DNA from: a virus
Direction: 5' to 3' (one strand)
Length of the DNA: 40,473 bases
IMG/VR virus record: IMGVR_UViG_3300012924_000014
Span: 1 to 40,473 of that record
A program made the position numbers and the translations under genes. This document shows positions 7,171-15,133 of the stretch, in pieces (the first letter of the stretch is position 1; every line of letters begins with the position of its first letter). Under the pieces are notes generated by a model. It saw only the letters and a program-made list of their open reading frames with translations. It had not been told where the DNA came from and made no database searches.

Positions 7171-8115
7171 ATGACTATCTTATTAACTGGCGCTGGTGGT
7201 TTTGTAGGTAGTCATGTGTTAGAATCTCTATTAGCTAATACAGATTATGATATTATATGTACTGATTCTTTTAATCATAATGGTAGTATGGATAAAATTG
7301 TTGATATTTGTAAATCTCGTTCAGCTTTTGATAGAGTTGAAGTAATAACACATGATTTAACAGTGCCATTTTCTCGAGTTCAGAAATTAAAAATAAAAGA
7401 GTCTAATTATATAATTAATGTTGCTTCTAAGTGTCAAGTAGATGAAAGTATTCATACCCCTGAATCTTTCATACTTAACAATGTTAAACTAATTGTTAAT
7501 ATGCTAGAAACTGCAAGAGAGTTAAATTTAACATCATTTATACAGATGTCAACCGATGAAGTATACGGACCACATGAACCAATTAGACATAATCCATCTA
7601 GTCCGTACTCAGCATCAAAAGCTGCACAAGAAGATATATGTAATTCATATTTTCGTACATTTAAAATTCCAGTAACTATTATCAATAGTTGTAATCTGAT
7701 TGGAGAAAGACAAAGTAATTTAGCTTTTGTACCTCAAGTAATCAGTAAAATTCTCGATGAAGAAACTATTTCCATACATCAACATAATGGAATTATTGGA
7801 AAACGTAATTATACTTATGTTAAAAACGTATCTAACTTTATTTCATATTCAACATTAAATAGACTATATCTTCCCATAAGAATTCCACTGCAGGGACAAG
7901 TAACTATTGATAATTTACAACTTGTAAAACACATATCTGCTATTATCGGTAAAAAATTTGAATACAGGTTAGATGATGTTGCACACATACGGCCTGGGTA
8001 TGATGTGAAGTATGATGTACTTCCTTATGATAAAAGGTGGATTCCAGAAATAGATTTTTATGGAGGTTTACAGTACACAGTAGATTGGTTTATGGGAAAC
8101 AAGGAATGGTTATAG
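7171..8115 (+). CDS. NAD-dependent epimerase/dehydratase (extended SDR), 314 aa
   Basis: The N-terminal Rossmann motif is GAGGFVG at 7-13, followed by IICTDSF with an acidic residue at the end of strand 2. The catalytic region has STDEVYG at 127-133 and the YSASK tetrad pair Y146/K150. This pattern is typical of nucleotide-sugar 4,6-dehydratases and 4-epimerases (RmlB/GalE-like). The likely role is converting a host NDP-sugar into a donor for the neighbouring glycosyltransferases; the exact sugar is not determinable. Length matches the family. The C-terminal substrate-binding part ends YTVDWFMGNKEWL, as in these enzymes. Confidence 0.85.
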   Translation: MTILLTGAGGFVGSHVLESLLANTDYDIICTDSFNHNGSMDKIVDICKSRSAFDRVEVITHDLTVPFSRVQKLKIKESNYIINVASKCQVDESIHTPESFILNNVKLIVNMLETARELNLTSFIQMSTDEVYGPHEPIRHNPSSPYSASKAAQEDICNSYFRTFKIPVTIINSCNLIGERQSNLAFVPQVISKILDEETISIHQHNGIIGKRNYTYVKNVSNFISYSTLNRLYLPIRIPLQGQVTIDNLQLVKHISAIIGKKFEYRLDDVAHIRPGYDVKYDVLPYDKRWIPEIDFYGGLQYTVDWFMGNKEWL

Positions 8116-8117
8116 AT

Positions 8118-8879
8118 ATGAAAGAAAATTTTTTCCTAGAACAGGCTGAAGCATGGAAAAATATTCCTATAGATGATGTAGGATATTTTAATACTGAAGA
8201 ATTAATGATGAAGTCTGATGATGTCTTAAAGAAAATGATTATTGATATGGAGAAAATAAGATATAATGAAGGTTATCGTAACTGGGGTAATAAATGGCGT
8301 AGTACTTTAAAACTTGACACGACTCATGGTAAACGTGTTTTAGATTATGGTTGTGGATCAGGTATAGAAGCTTTACAATATGCTAAAACTGGTAATCATG
8401 TTTACCTTGCTGATATCAATGCAAGTAATATTTCACTTGCAGAAAAAATATTAAAAGTATTTGGATTTAAACCTATACATTCCTATTTAATTACAAATGT
8501 TTATCCATTCACTGGAGCTATAACAAATAAATTTGATATTGTTCATATGAATGGAGTATTACATCACATATTTCAGCCATATCCTGTTGTACGAGCTATT
8601 CATGAATCACTTATTAATGATGGTGAATTAAGGTTAATGTTATATTCAGATATTGCATGGAGAATAGCAACTAATACAGAGCCTCCAGAAGATGTTACTA
8701 ATAACCCTATGAGAAAAACTTTTGTTCGTACAATGGACGGTGTTGGAGAGTGGGCAGATTGGTATGATGCTGATAGAATAGAAAAAAGATTTGGTAGTTT
8801 ATTTACAATTGAAGAATTTTCCTATATTACTTCAGATGATAGATATTGTACCGCTATTTTAAAACGAAAGGAAATTTAA
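8118..8879 (+). CDS. SAM-dependent class I methyltransferase, 253 aa
   Basis: Motif I is VLDYGCGSG at 74-82, with the second acidic residue in VYLADINAS (D99) and the post-motif FDIVHMNGVLHHI, a methyltransferase domain 11/25 pattern typical of small-molecule or sugar O/N-methyltransferases. I prefer ATG 8118, which lies just after the epimerase stop with AAGGA upstream; an in-frame ATG at 8106 is possible. In this context it may methylate a sugar made by the epimerase or attached by the glycosyltransferases. DNA-methyltransferase motifs such as DPPY are absent. Confidence 0.8.
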   Translation: MKENFFLEQAEAWKNIPIDDVGYFNTEELMMKSDDVLKKMIIDMEKIRYNEGYRNWGNKWRSTLKLDTTHGKRVLDYGCGSGIEALQYAKTGNHVYLADINASNISLAEKILKVFGFKPIHSYLITNVYPFTGAITNKFDIVHMNGVLHHIFQPYPVVRAIHESLINDGELRLMLYSDIAWRIATNTEPPEDVTNNPMRKTFVRTMDGVGEWADWYDADRIEKRFGSLFTIEEFSYITSDDRYCTAILKRKEI

Positions 8880-8880
8880 A

Positions 8881-9144
8881 ATGACTGATACATTTTTTGC
8901 TAAAGGTTTTGCTATGAATAATTCAGCACAAAAAATTCTTGATATTGCTGATTTGGATAGAACATTGTTAGTTACTGGAGATCAATTAGCTGTTGGATAT
9001 GATGATACCGTATATGACACAAGCGGTATTTTATTAATAAATAATATTCCTTATACATTAGTTTTACCTGCAGGATATGAATTTTGGGCTAAAGGACCAA
9101 CAGATACTAATTTATTTATTTGGGTAGGCGGAAGTACTTCATAA
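8881..9144 (+). CDS. Small hypothetical protein, 87 aa, possible virion accessory protein
   Basis: The sequence alternates hydrophobic beta strands with Gly/Asn turns (LLVTGDQLAVGYDD, then TLVLPAGYEFWAKG, then LFIWVGG). This looks like a small all-beta domain such as a decoration or fibre-tip module, but I cannot name a family. It starts two bases after the methyltransferase stop and is followed immediately by another small gene, so it belongs to the cassette transcript. Confidence 0.6.
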   Translation: MTDTFFAKGFAMNNSAQKILDIADLDRTLLVTGDQLAVGYDDTVYDTSGILLINNIPYTLVLPAGYEFWAKGPTDTNLFIWVGGSTS

Positions 9145-9145
9145 T

Positions 9146-9352
9146 ATGTCTGATTATAAAGCTAAATACGGTAATCCTTTTGGCCCTAATTCCTATGACA
9201 ATGTTAAACGACGTACAGATATGATTATGTCTGTTGAGGAAAAAATTAATCTGCAACGAAAAATAATTCCTGATCATATTCGTATGGTTGTTGAGGAACA
9301 AAACCGAGCCATTGAATTTATGAAGAAATGGAATAAAGAACATGGAATTTAA
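9146..9352 (+). CDS. Small hypothetical protein, 68 aa
   Basis: The N-terminus is Gly/Pro/Asn-rich (YGNPFGPNSYDN), followed by one long charged helix (SVEEKINLQRKIIPDHIRMV, then an EEQNRAIEFMKKW stretch). It has no known motif. It overlaps the following peptidase gene by 11 bases, which suggests paired translation. Function unknown. Confidence 0.6.
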   Translation: MSDYKAKYGNPFGPNSYDNVKRRTDMIMSVEEKINLQRKIIPDHIRMVVEEQNRAIEFMKKWNKEHGI

Positions 9353-10250
9353 ATATGGAAAGCGTTCACCAAAAAATGCACCGGCAATCTCTTTAAGTTC
9401 TATCATATCTACTATTGTTATTCCAACACAGGAGGATTATTTATCTCAACTTTCTGGAAGTTGGGATATGTTGGGGAATGATCAATACGGAGATTGCGTA
9501 GCTGTGACATGGGCAAATGTTCGACGCTTCATGGTCGGTGGTCAAAGTTATCCTTCTTTAGACGATGTTATTAAACTATATAAAACACAAAATCCAAATT
9601 TCCCAAGCGATGATAATGGAATGGATATTCAAACTTGCTTAGAATATCTTATTCACAACGGCGGTCCAGACGGAATTTTTCCAGTAGCTTTTGCTAAAGT
9701 TAATCATGCTGACCTACAGGAAGTTCAGCAAGCATTAGCTATCTTTGGTTATATTTGGACAGGAATTAATGTATTAGCTGTTAATGAAACTGAATTTGAT
9801 CAAGGACAACCTTGGAATTATGTTAACAATTCACCAAGTGTTGGCGGTCACTCTGTCATCAGCGGTGGGTATGATTCTGGTTATGTTGATTTTATTACGT
9901 GGGCACAAGAAACAAAGTTTACTGATGATTATTGGAAATATGAAGTAGATGAAGCATGGGTAGTTATTTGGCCAGAACATTTTTCACATGCTCCGTTTTT
10001 AAATGGTGTAGATCAAGCTGCATTAGCGGATTATTATCAGCACTTAACTGGTAATCCACTTCCGTTACCAAATCCAACTCCTACGCCAATTCCTGTACCA
10101 ACTCCAGGCGCCGCCCCCTTTCTGGGCTGTGATCCGTATGTGGCTGCACAAATTGAAAGAGTGGCTAATAAACACAATGTCACTACGTCATCATGGATGA
10201 ACAAACACTTCACTACCTATTTTCGTGATAGCGCAGGATGGAAGAATTAA
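9342..10250 (+). CDS. Papain-like (C39-like) cysteine peptidase, 302 aa
   Basis: A papain-type active site is visible. GNDQYGDCVAVTWANV supplies the oxyanion Gln/Asp and the nucleophile C52. VGGHSVISGGY supplies the catalytic H170, followed by an ITWAQ segment (185-189) where such folds place the final polar/Trp residues. Residues about 240-256 form a Pro-rich linker (PLPNPTPTPIPVPTPG) to a short C-terminal domain. Related domains occur in bacterial and phage proteins that cut peptide stems or peptides; an endopeptidase acting on peptidoglycan is plausible. It lies inside the glycosyltransferase cassette, away from the lysin, so host-surface or entry roles should also be considered. No signal peptide. 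Confidence 0.7.
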   Translation: MEFKYGKRSPKNAPAISLSSIISTIVIPTQEDYLSQLSGSWDMLGNDQYGDCVAVTWANVRRFMVGGQSYPSLDDVIKLYKTQNPNFPSDDNGMDIQTCLEYLIHNGGPDGIFPVAFAKVNHADLQEVQQALAIFGYIWTGINVLAVNETEFDQGQPWNYVNNSPSVGGHSVISGGYDSGYVDFITWAQETKFTDDYWKYEVDEAWVVIWPEHFSHAPFLNGVDQAALADYYQHLTGNPLPLPNPTPTPIPVPTPGAAPFLGCDPYVAAQIERVANKHNVTTSSWMNKHFTTYFRDSAGWKN

Positions 10251-10907
10251 ATGTTTAAAGGAATAGATTGTACTGTTGTAATACCAACTATTGAAGGACG
10301 CGAGGAATTGTGTACTCGCGCTATTAAATCTGTGAATAGTCAAACTATTTTCCCTAAAGATGTTATTGTTATTCCAGACCATGAACGTAAAGGCGCAGCT
10401 TTTGCACGTAATTTAGGTCTGTCCAAAGTAGATACTGCTCTGACTCTTTGGTTAGATGATGATGATGAGTTTTTACCTAATCATGTGAAGATTCTTTTAA
10501 AAGCAATTAATCGCACCGGTGCTGATTTAGTTTTCTCTTACCCTGAAATTGTCGGTGGACGTGATCCACTTGCATGCCTCAACAACCAGGGTGAATTAAT
10601 TAAAGAACCTATTAACATTCCTTTCGGTGCAATGCAAGAAATGAGTTTACGTAGGCTTGGCGGATTCATTCCTGTAACTTATATGATAAAAACTGAAATA
10701 GCTAAAAAAGTCGGTGGAATGCCTGAACCATATTCTTTTCATACTACGCATTCTAATGATTGTGAAGATTATCTTTTTCTAATTAAGTTGCTTGATGCTG
10801 GAGCTAAATTCTATCATGTTTGCGGTGTTCGTACTTGGAAGTATAATTTACATGATGGTAATCTAGGTGGCCGTGGTCTAAATAGAATGAATGAAATGGG
10901 TAAATAA
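10251..10907 (+). CDS. Family 2 glycosyltransferase, 218 aa
   Basis: It opens DCTVVIPTIEGREELCTRAI, the classic GT2 first strand and donor loop. LTLWLDDDDEFLPNHVK places the metal-binding DxD at 69-72. The later CEDYLFLIKLLDAGAK segment matches the ED acceptor/base loop of GT2 enzymes. Size is small but complete for a GT-A core. The stop is shared with the next glycosyltransferase start (TAATG at 10905). Expected to transfer a sugar from an NDP donor. Confidence 0.85.
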   Translation: MFKGIDCTVVIPTIEGREELCTRAIKSVNSQTIFPKDVIVIPDHERKGAAFARNLGLSKVDTALTLWLDDDDEFLPNHVKILLKAINRTGADLVFSYPEIVGGRDPLACLNNQGELIKEPINIPFGAMQEMSLRRLGGFIPVTYMIKTEIAKKVGGMPEPYSFHTTHSNDCEDYLFLIKLLDAGAKFYHVCGVRTWKYNLHDGNLGGRGLNRMNEMGK

Positions 10908-11476
10908 TGAGAAGCACTGTGTGTGCTGTCATTCCAACAATACCACCGCGTTCTTCTACATTACTTTTATCTGCATTAAAAAGTGTTAGTATACAAGAAC
11001 GTCCAGTAGATCAAATTTCTATTGCAATAGACAATTGGCATGATGGTGCATGGAAAACGAGACAACGTGCTGTCGATGCTGCACAAACAGATTGGATTGC
11101 ATTTCTTGATGATGATGATGAATGGTATCCGCAACACATAGATAGATTATTAAATCATGCAATTGAAACTGATGCAGATTATGTGTATTCATATTTCGAT
11201 ACTCAGCGAACAGCAGACGTATTAGGGAATTTCAATAAAACGTTTGACCCTAAAGAGCCTACGCATACAACGATGACTGTCCTAGTGAGAACACAATTAG
11301 CACAGTCTGTACGGTTTACACCACGTGCTCCAGAGCATATTGCCGGGGGAGAAGATCACCGATTTATCGTAGGATGCGTTAAGATGCAGGCGAAAATAGT
11401 ACATCTGCCAGAACAAACATGGTTCTGGAGAATCCATTCTGGTAATACTAGTGGCCGTGAAGATAGATGGAATTAA
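10907..11476 (+). CDS. Family 2 glycosyltransferase, 189 aa
   Basis: The N-terminus CAVIPTIPPRSSTLLLSALK and the DDDD metal site at 68-71 in WIAFLDDDDEWYPQHIDRLL define a GT-A fold. A GGEDHRFIVG loop near residue 147 supplies the ED pair. It resembles its upstream neighbour in plan but is shorter and clearly diverged, so the two may be an old duplication or independent acquisitions. It is the last enzyme of the cassette before the membrane-protein block. Confidence 0.83.
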   Translation: MRSTVCAVIPTIPPRSSTLLLSALKSVSIQERPVDQISIAIDNWHDGAWKTRQRAVDAAQTDWIAFLDDDDEWYPQHIDRLLNHAIETDADYVYSYFDTQRTADVLGNFNKTFDPKEPTHTTMTVLVRTQLAQSVRFTPRAPEHIAGGEDHRFIVGCVKMQAKIVHLPEQTWFWRIHSGNTSGREDRWN

Positions 11477-11501
11477 TTAATAATCCTTGAAAAGAGATAT
11501 C

Positions 11502-11933
11502 GTGAATGATATTCTTAATCATGATAAATTATATAATTTTTTTCCTGGATTAATAGTCTCTATTGCATTTTTGGGTTTTGGAATAACTATGATTCTTCAA
11601 CCCCATAGATATAAAAATACACCAAGTTATAAAAATTTAATTCAAATGGAAAGTCTCACTTTTTGGGGAATCTGTTATTTGGTAATAGGAATTGCCTGGA
11701 TTATTTTTATGCTTTGGATAAGAAATGATAAAGTTGGTCTTTTAGTTCACACCTTTGCTAGTATGATTACAGCTGTATGGGTTGTTATATTTATTGTTCG
11801 ATGGATAACTGATTCTGGTACTACAATAGTTAATGTAATTAATTGGGGAGTTTTATTAACATTGACTATATGGTCTGGTGTATGGATAGATAATGTAGTT
11901 TCATTTAAACAATCCAAGCACTTGGTAAAGTAG
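11502..11933 (+). CDS. Four-helix integral membrane protein, about 143 aa
   Basis: I prefer GTG 11502 with AGAGAT just upstream; a TTG at 11487 would add five residues. Four hydrophobic helices are visible: FFPGLIVSIAFLGFGITMIL, LTFWGICYLVIGIAWIIFML, HTFASMITAVWVVIFIV and VINWGVLLTLTIWSGVWI. The loops are short. It is first in a block of five membrane-associated proteins that includes a holin, so a lysis-regulator or second-holin role is possible. It could also be a membrane protein unrelated to lysis. The next gene starts at the base after its stop. Confidence 0.7.
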   Translation: MNDILNHDKLYNFFPGLIVSIAFLGFGITMILQPHRYKNTPSYKNLIQMESLTFWGICYLVIGIAWIIFMLWIRNDKVGLLVHTFASMITAVWVVIFIVRWITDSGTTIVNVINWGVLLTLTIWSGVWIDNVVSFKQSKHLVK

Positions 11934-12341
11934 ATGAATCCAGAGTTAGTTTCTTCAGTTCTCGGTGGAATTGTTTCTCTTGTAGTGTTAGGACTTATTC
12001 CTATATATTTAATGAAACAAAAAAATATTAGAGAAGAACAAAGAAAAAAAGAAGAGCAATTAGAATTGGCTAGAATAAAAAACCAAACTACAAACACTCT
12101 ATCATTAAATGATATTAACGTAGCTATTTCTCGAGAACGTGATGCAGCAATGGCTAGGTTAGATAGAGTAGAGATTGAACATAATAATCAAATAGAAAAA
12201 CTAAAAGAACAAAATAACCAAGATGTTGAACGATTAGAAGTAAAGTTATCTAAAGCAAATAGCAGAATAAAAGAATTAGAAAACCAAGTTGATCGTTTAT
12301 CAATTCGATTAGGGAATACAGAGCGTCGAGATTTACCGTGA
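11934..12341 (+). CDS. N-terminally anchored coiled-coil protein, 135 aa
   Basis: Residues about 5-25 form a hydrophobic helix (VSSVLGGIVSLVVLGLIPIY). The rest is a long charged region with heptad-like spacing (DRVEIEHNNQIEKLKEQNN, then RIKELENQVDRL) expected to form a coiled coil. An N-terminal anchor with a coiled coil is the plan of i-spanin-like or lysis-accessory proteins, and it sits beside the holin. No lipobox is visible, and a spanin would be unusual if the host is actinobacterial, so this is structural resemblance only. Its stop overlaps the next start as GTGA. Confidence 0.62.
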   Translation: MNPELVSSVLGGIVSLVVLGLIPIYLMKQKNIREEQRKKEEQLELARIKNQTTNTLSLNDINVAISRERDAAMARLDRVEIEHNNQIEKLKEQNNQDVERLEVKLSKANSRIKELENQVDRLSIRLGNTERRDLP

Positions 12342-12658
12342 GTACCACTCACATTGCTGCAATAATCTTTCTTAGTGTCGCTTGTATAGGTGCATTAATT
12401 CAAGGTAGTTCTTTATATCGTTTAATTAAAATACCAAGTTCAAAAATTGCGTCAAATCTATACAGAACCATAGTGTGGCGTAGTTTGGCGGCTGTGCTAT
12501 ATTTAATCATTGGTGTTAATGCTACTTTTTATAGTTGGAACACAACAGCCGCATCATTGGTTGGTTTTGCTGCAACACAACTAATTTGGTCAGTGAATTC
12601 AATATTCGATGTAAGACTAAAACGAAAAATGAATGGAGAAAGTCATGACTATTCCTAA
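12338..12658 (+). CDS. Three-helix membrane protein, 106 aa
   Basis: GTG 12338 overlaps the previous stop (GTGA). Hydrophobic segments lie at about 5-22 (HIAAIIFLSVACIGALIQG), 45-63 (VWRSLAAVLYLIIGVNATF) and 68-85 (TAASLVGFAATQLIWSV). The C-terminal tail is basic. The size and topology suit a holin or antiholin, but the better holin match is the next gene, with which it overlaps by 14 bases. No family signature recognised. Confidence 0.62.
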   Translation: MSTTHIAAIIFLSVACIGALIQGSSLYRLIKIPSSKIASNLYRTIVWRSLAAVLYLIIGVNATFYSWNTTAASLVGFAATQLIWSVNSIFDVRLKRKMNGESHDYS

Positions 12659-12890
12659 ATTTTGGAAAGATCTTGTTGAACGTTCTTTGAAAACTGCAGG
12701 TCAAGTATTTATTGCTACTTCTGGTCTAGGTCAGGTCGGAGTTTTTCATTTAGCATGGTCACATATCGGTGAAGTAACATTGACTTCTTTTGTTTTATCT
12801 ATTATTACTTCATTAATCTCTGCTGGTGTAAATCCAACCGCTAGTGCTTCACTTGTTGTTGATACCTGTGAAACTACTAAGAAGGTATAA
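12645..12890 (+). CDS. r1t-like holin, 81 aa
   Basis: I take ATG 12645, with GGAGA a few bases upstream; the in-frame ATG at 12633 is inferior. The order of features fits the phage r1t holin family: a polar N-terminus FWKDLVERSLKTAGQVFIAT, a first hydrophobic helix, a short link, a second helix (FVLSIITSLISAGVNP) and a short polar tail. Such holins form membrane lesions that let endolysin reach the wall. It couples to the upstream membrane gene by overlap and is followed at once by the DUF1360 gene. Confidence 0.78.
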   Translation: MTIPKFWKDLVERSLKTAGQVFIATSGLGQVGVFHLAWSHIGEVTLTSFVLSIITSLISAGVNPTASASLVVDTCETTKKV

Positions 12891-13223
12891 ATGCCTTTTT
12901 GGCTTTTATTTACTTTAATGTCATTTGCTAATTTTAGAATTACTAGACTTATTGTTAAAGACGATTTTCCACCAATACTCTGGGTAAGAAATAAAATTAT
13001 TGATTTTCGTGCTGATCATATTGTTAAAGACAGAGAAGATGGACAAAGTTATTTAGAGCATTGGTGGGGCGGCGCATTAGTGAGTTGTTGTTGGTGCAGC
13101 TCGGCGTATTCATCCGGTGCTATGGTAGCGATCATCTGGTTTCTTCACGGAATGCCATTACCAATAATGGTTTGGTTTGCTGTATGGGGAACATCAGCGT
13201 ACTTAGTTAACAAATTTGGATAA
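12891..13223 (+). CDS. DUF1360-like membrane protein, 110 aa
   Basis: It starts immediately after the holin stop. The pattern matches DUF1360: an N-terminal segment ending FRITRLIVKDDFPP, a charged middle (RNKIIDFRADHIVKDRED) and a C-terminal Cys/Trp segment CCWCSSAYSSG followed by helices. In phages this family often lies next to holins or lysins and is of unknown function. At least two membrane spans are visible (MPFWLLFTLMSFANF, then MVAIIWFLHGMPLPIMVWF). Confidence 0.7.
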   Translation: MPFWLLFTLMSFANFRITRLIVKDDFPPILWVRNKIIDFRADHIVKDREDGQSYLEHWWGGALVSCCWCSSAYSSGAMVAIIWFLHGMPLPIMVWFAVWGTSAYLVNKFG

Positions 13224-13243
13224 CTAACTTAAGCTGGTTTATT

Positions 13244-15133
13244 ATGGCGTTCTCTATCAAAAATCTGTGGAGAGCAGATTCTTCCACGCAATCATTTGCT
13301 GCATCTAATAAAAAAACTTTTGCTGCAGATATTGTTATGGGTGATCCAAGTAAATCTTCTTCTACTCCAACTACACCTAATACGACATCAGTAACTGATA
13401 GAAAAATATATAGAACTCCTGATGAATGGCAACGTGAAGTTTGGGATTTTCTTGATAGTGTTGGTGAATTTCGTCAAGGTATTAACTGGAAAGCTAATAT
13501 GCTTTCCCGTGTTAGATTGCGTGCTGCTAAAGTAATTCCTGGACAAGATGAACCAGAAATAGTTAACATCGGTCCAGCTAATGATTTAATTACAGAATTA
13601 GCCGGTGGTATCGGTGGACAATCAGAGTTACTTTCTGCTTTTGTTACATACTTAGACGTACCCGGTGAGTGTTATCTTGTTGGTGAAACTGATCCAAACA
13701 CTAAAACAAACAAATGGTATTTAAGATCTATTGAAGAATTAATGCCAACAAAAACTAAAGGGGCAAACGGACAACCAGTAGATGGTTTTAAAATTTCAGA
13801 GGGTAATGGTAGATGGAGAGAATTACCTTTTGATTCTTTTGTTGTTCGTGTTTATCGTGCACATCGTCGTTGGCATAATGTTGCTGATTCTCCAGCAAAA
13901 TCAGCGCGTACATTATTGCGAGAATTAGAATTACTTAATCGTCATATTCAAGCACAATATCTTTCTCGCCTTGCATCATGCGGTATTGTTGTTTTTCCTG
14001 ATGAAATTACATTTCCTATTAGAGCTGAATTTCAGGATGCTGCTGATCCATTTATGGAAGAATGGATGGCAATTGCAACAGAATCAATTGCTACGCCTGG
14101 ATCAGCTGCATCAATTGTTCCAATTCCTATGCGTGTTCCAGCTGAGTATATTGATAAAGTTCAACACATTGATTTTACATTAAGACTTGATGACACACTT
14201 ATCCAAAAACGCGATTCAGCATTAACACGTTTAGCTATTCAACTTGATATGCCTCCAGAAGCATTAATTGGTATCGGTGAAATTAATCATTGGAATGCAT
14301 GGCTCATAGATGAACAAGGAGTAAAGATTCACGTTGCTCCTGAAGCGGAATTAATTTGTTCTGCTCTTACTGATGTTTATCTTGTACCGCGACTTAAATC
14401 AATGGGTGAAGATCCCACAGCATGGGTTGTTTGGTATGATGCATCTGAATTAATTCTTAGACCAGATCGTTCGAATGCAGCAAGTACAGTTTATGGTCAA
14501 ATGGAATTAAGTGGCGCAGCATTACGTCGTGAAAATGGTTTTGATGAATCCGATAAACCATCTGAAAAAGAGCTTTCTCAAATTGGATTGAAAGCAATCA
14601 TTAAACAAGCTCCAAATGCTTTTGCCGCATTGTCTGAATTAACTGGGGTCACTGTAGAAACTATTTCTCCTGCACCAACAGGAAATGGAAATGAACCTGA
14701 TGGAGATGAACCAGACGATAATGGAATGACTACCGATAAAAAAGCTCCTGATGAGAGTGATAGTGAAAATCAACCTGTATCAACAAAAGCTGATGCGTCA
14801 GAATTAACTGAAGCATTAGTTTATCAATCTACTCTTATGCATGCAATGAAGATTGCATTTGATGGATCATATGGTGTTCTTCATCCATTTGATTGTAAGA
14901 AGCATTTATACTCATGTCCAGTTACCCATGCAACATGGAATCACAAATTAAATGTTCGTCCTGGGATGAGCGGTATATATGAATTAAGATTAAATCATGT
15001 CGGTGATGTAATTATTGGCAGTCGAATTCCTCAACTTGATACGGCCAGGATGATTGAATCTAGCCGAGGTACTTCAAAGAATTCTAAGGAATTAGTAAAA
15101 ACTGAAACTGGTGAATTAAATGGTAACTATTAA
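13244..15133 (+). CDS. Portal protein, 629 aa
   Basis: The dodecameric head-vertex channel that docks the terminase and starts head assembly. Assignment rests on position just before the MuF gene, length, and portal-like segments: YRTPDEWQREVWDFLDSVGE, then FRQGINWKANMLSRVRLRAA. A later segment, MPPEALIGIGEINHWNAWL, matches the conserved membrane-free clip/stem region of actinophage portals. Residues about 475-515 are acidic and low-complexity. The last 110 residues hold an extra Cys/His segment (FDCKKHLYSCPVTHATWNHK) that many portals lack. The gene overlaps the MuF gene by 14 bases. Confidence 0.85.
   Translation: MAFSIKNLWRADSSTQSFAASNKKTFAADIVMGDPSKSSSTPTTPNTTSVTDRKIYRTPDEWQREVWDFLDSVGEFRQGINWKANMLSRVRLRAAKVIPGQDEPEIVNIGPANDLITELAGGIGGQSELLSAFVTYLDVPGECYLVGETDPNTKTNKWYLRSIEELMPTKTKGANGQPVDGFKISEGNGRWRELPFDSFVVRVYRAHRRWHNVADSPAKSARTLLRELELLNRHIQAQYLSRLASCGIVVFPDEITFPIRAEFQDAADPFMEEWMAIATESIATPGSAASIVPIPMRVPAEYIDKVQHIDFTLRLDDTLIQKRDSALTRLAIQLDMPPEALIGIGEINHWNAWLIDEQGVKIHVAPEAELICSALTDVYLVPRLKSMGEDPTAWVVWYDASELILRPDRSNAASTVYGQMELSGAALRRENGFDESDKPSEKELSQIGLKAIIKQAPNAFAALSELTGVTVETISPAPTGNGNEPDGDEPDDNGMTTDKKAPDESDSENQPVSTKADASELTEALVYQSTLMHAMKIAFDGSYGVLHPFDCKKHLYSCPVTHATWNHKLNVRPGMSGIYELRLNHVGDVIIGSRIPQLDTARMIESSRGTSKNSKELVKTETGELNGNY

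Noticed and set aside
8118-8879. DNA methyltransferase for restriction evasion
   Set aside because: Motif I is present but the DPPY/NPPY-type and target-recognition features are absent, so a small-molecule or sugar methyltransferase is more likely.
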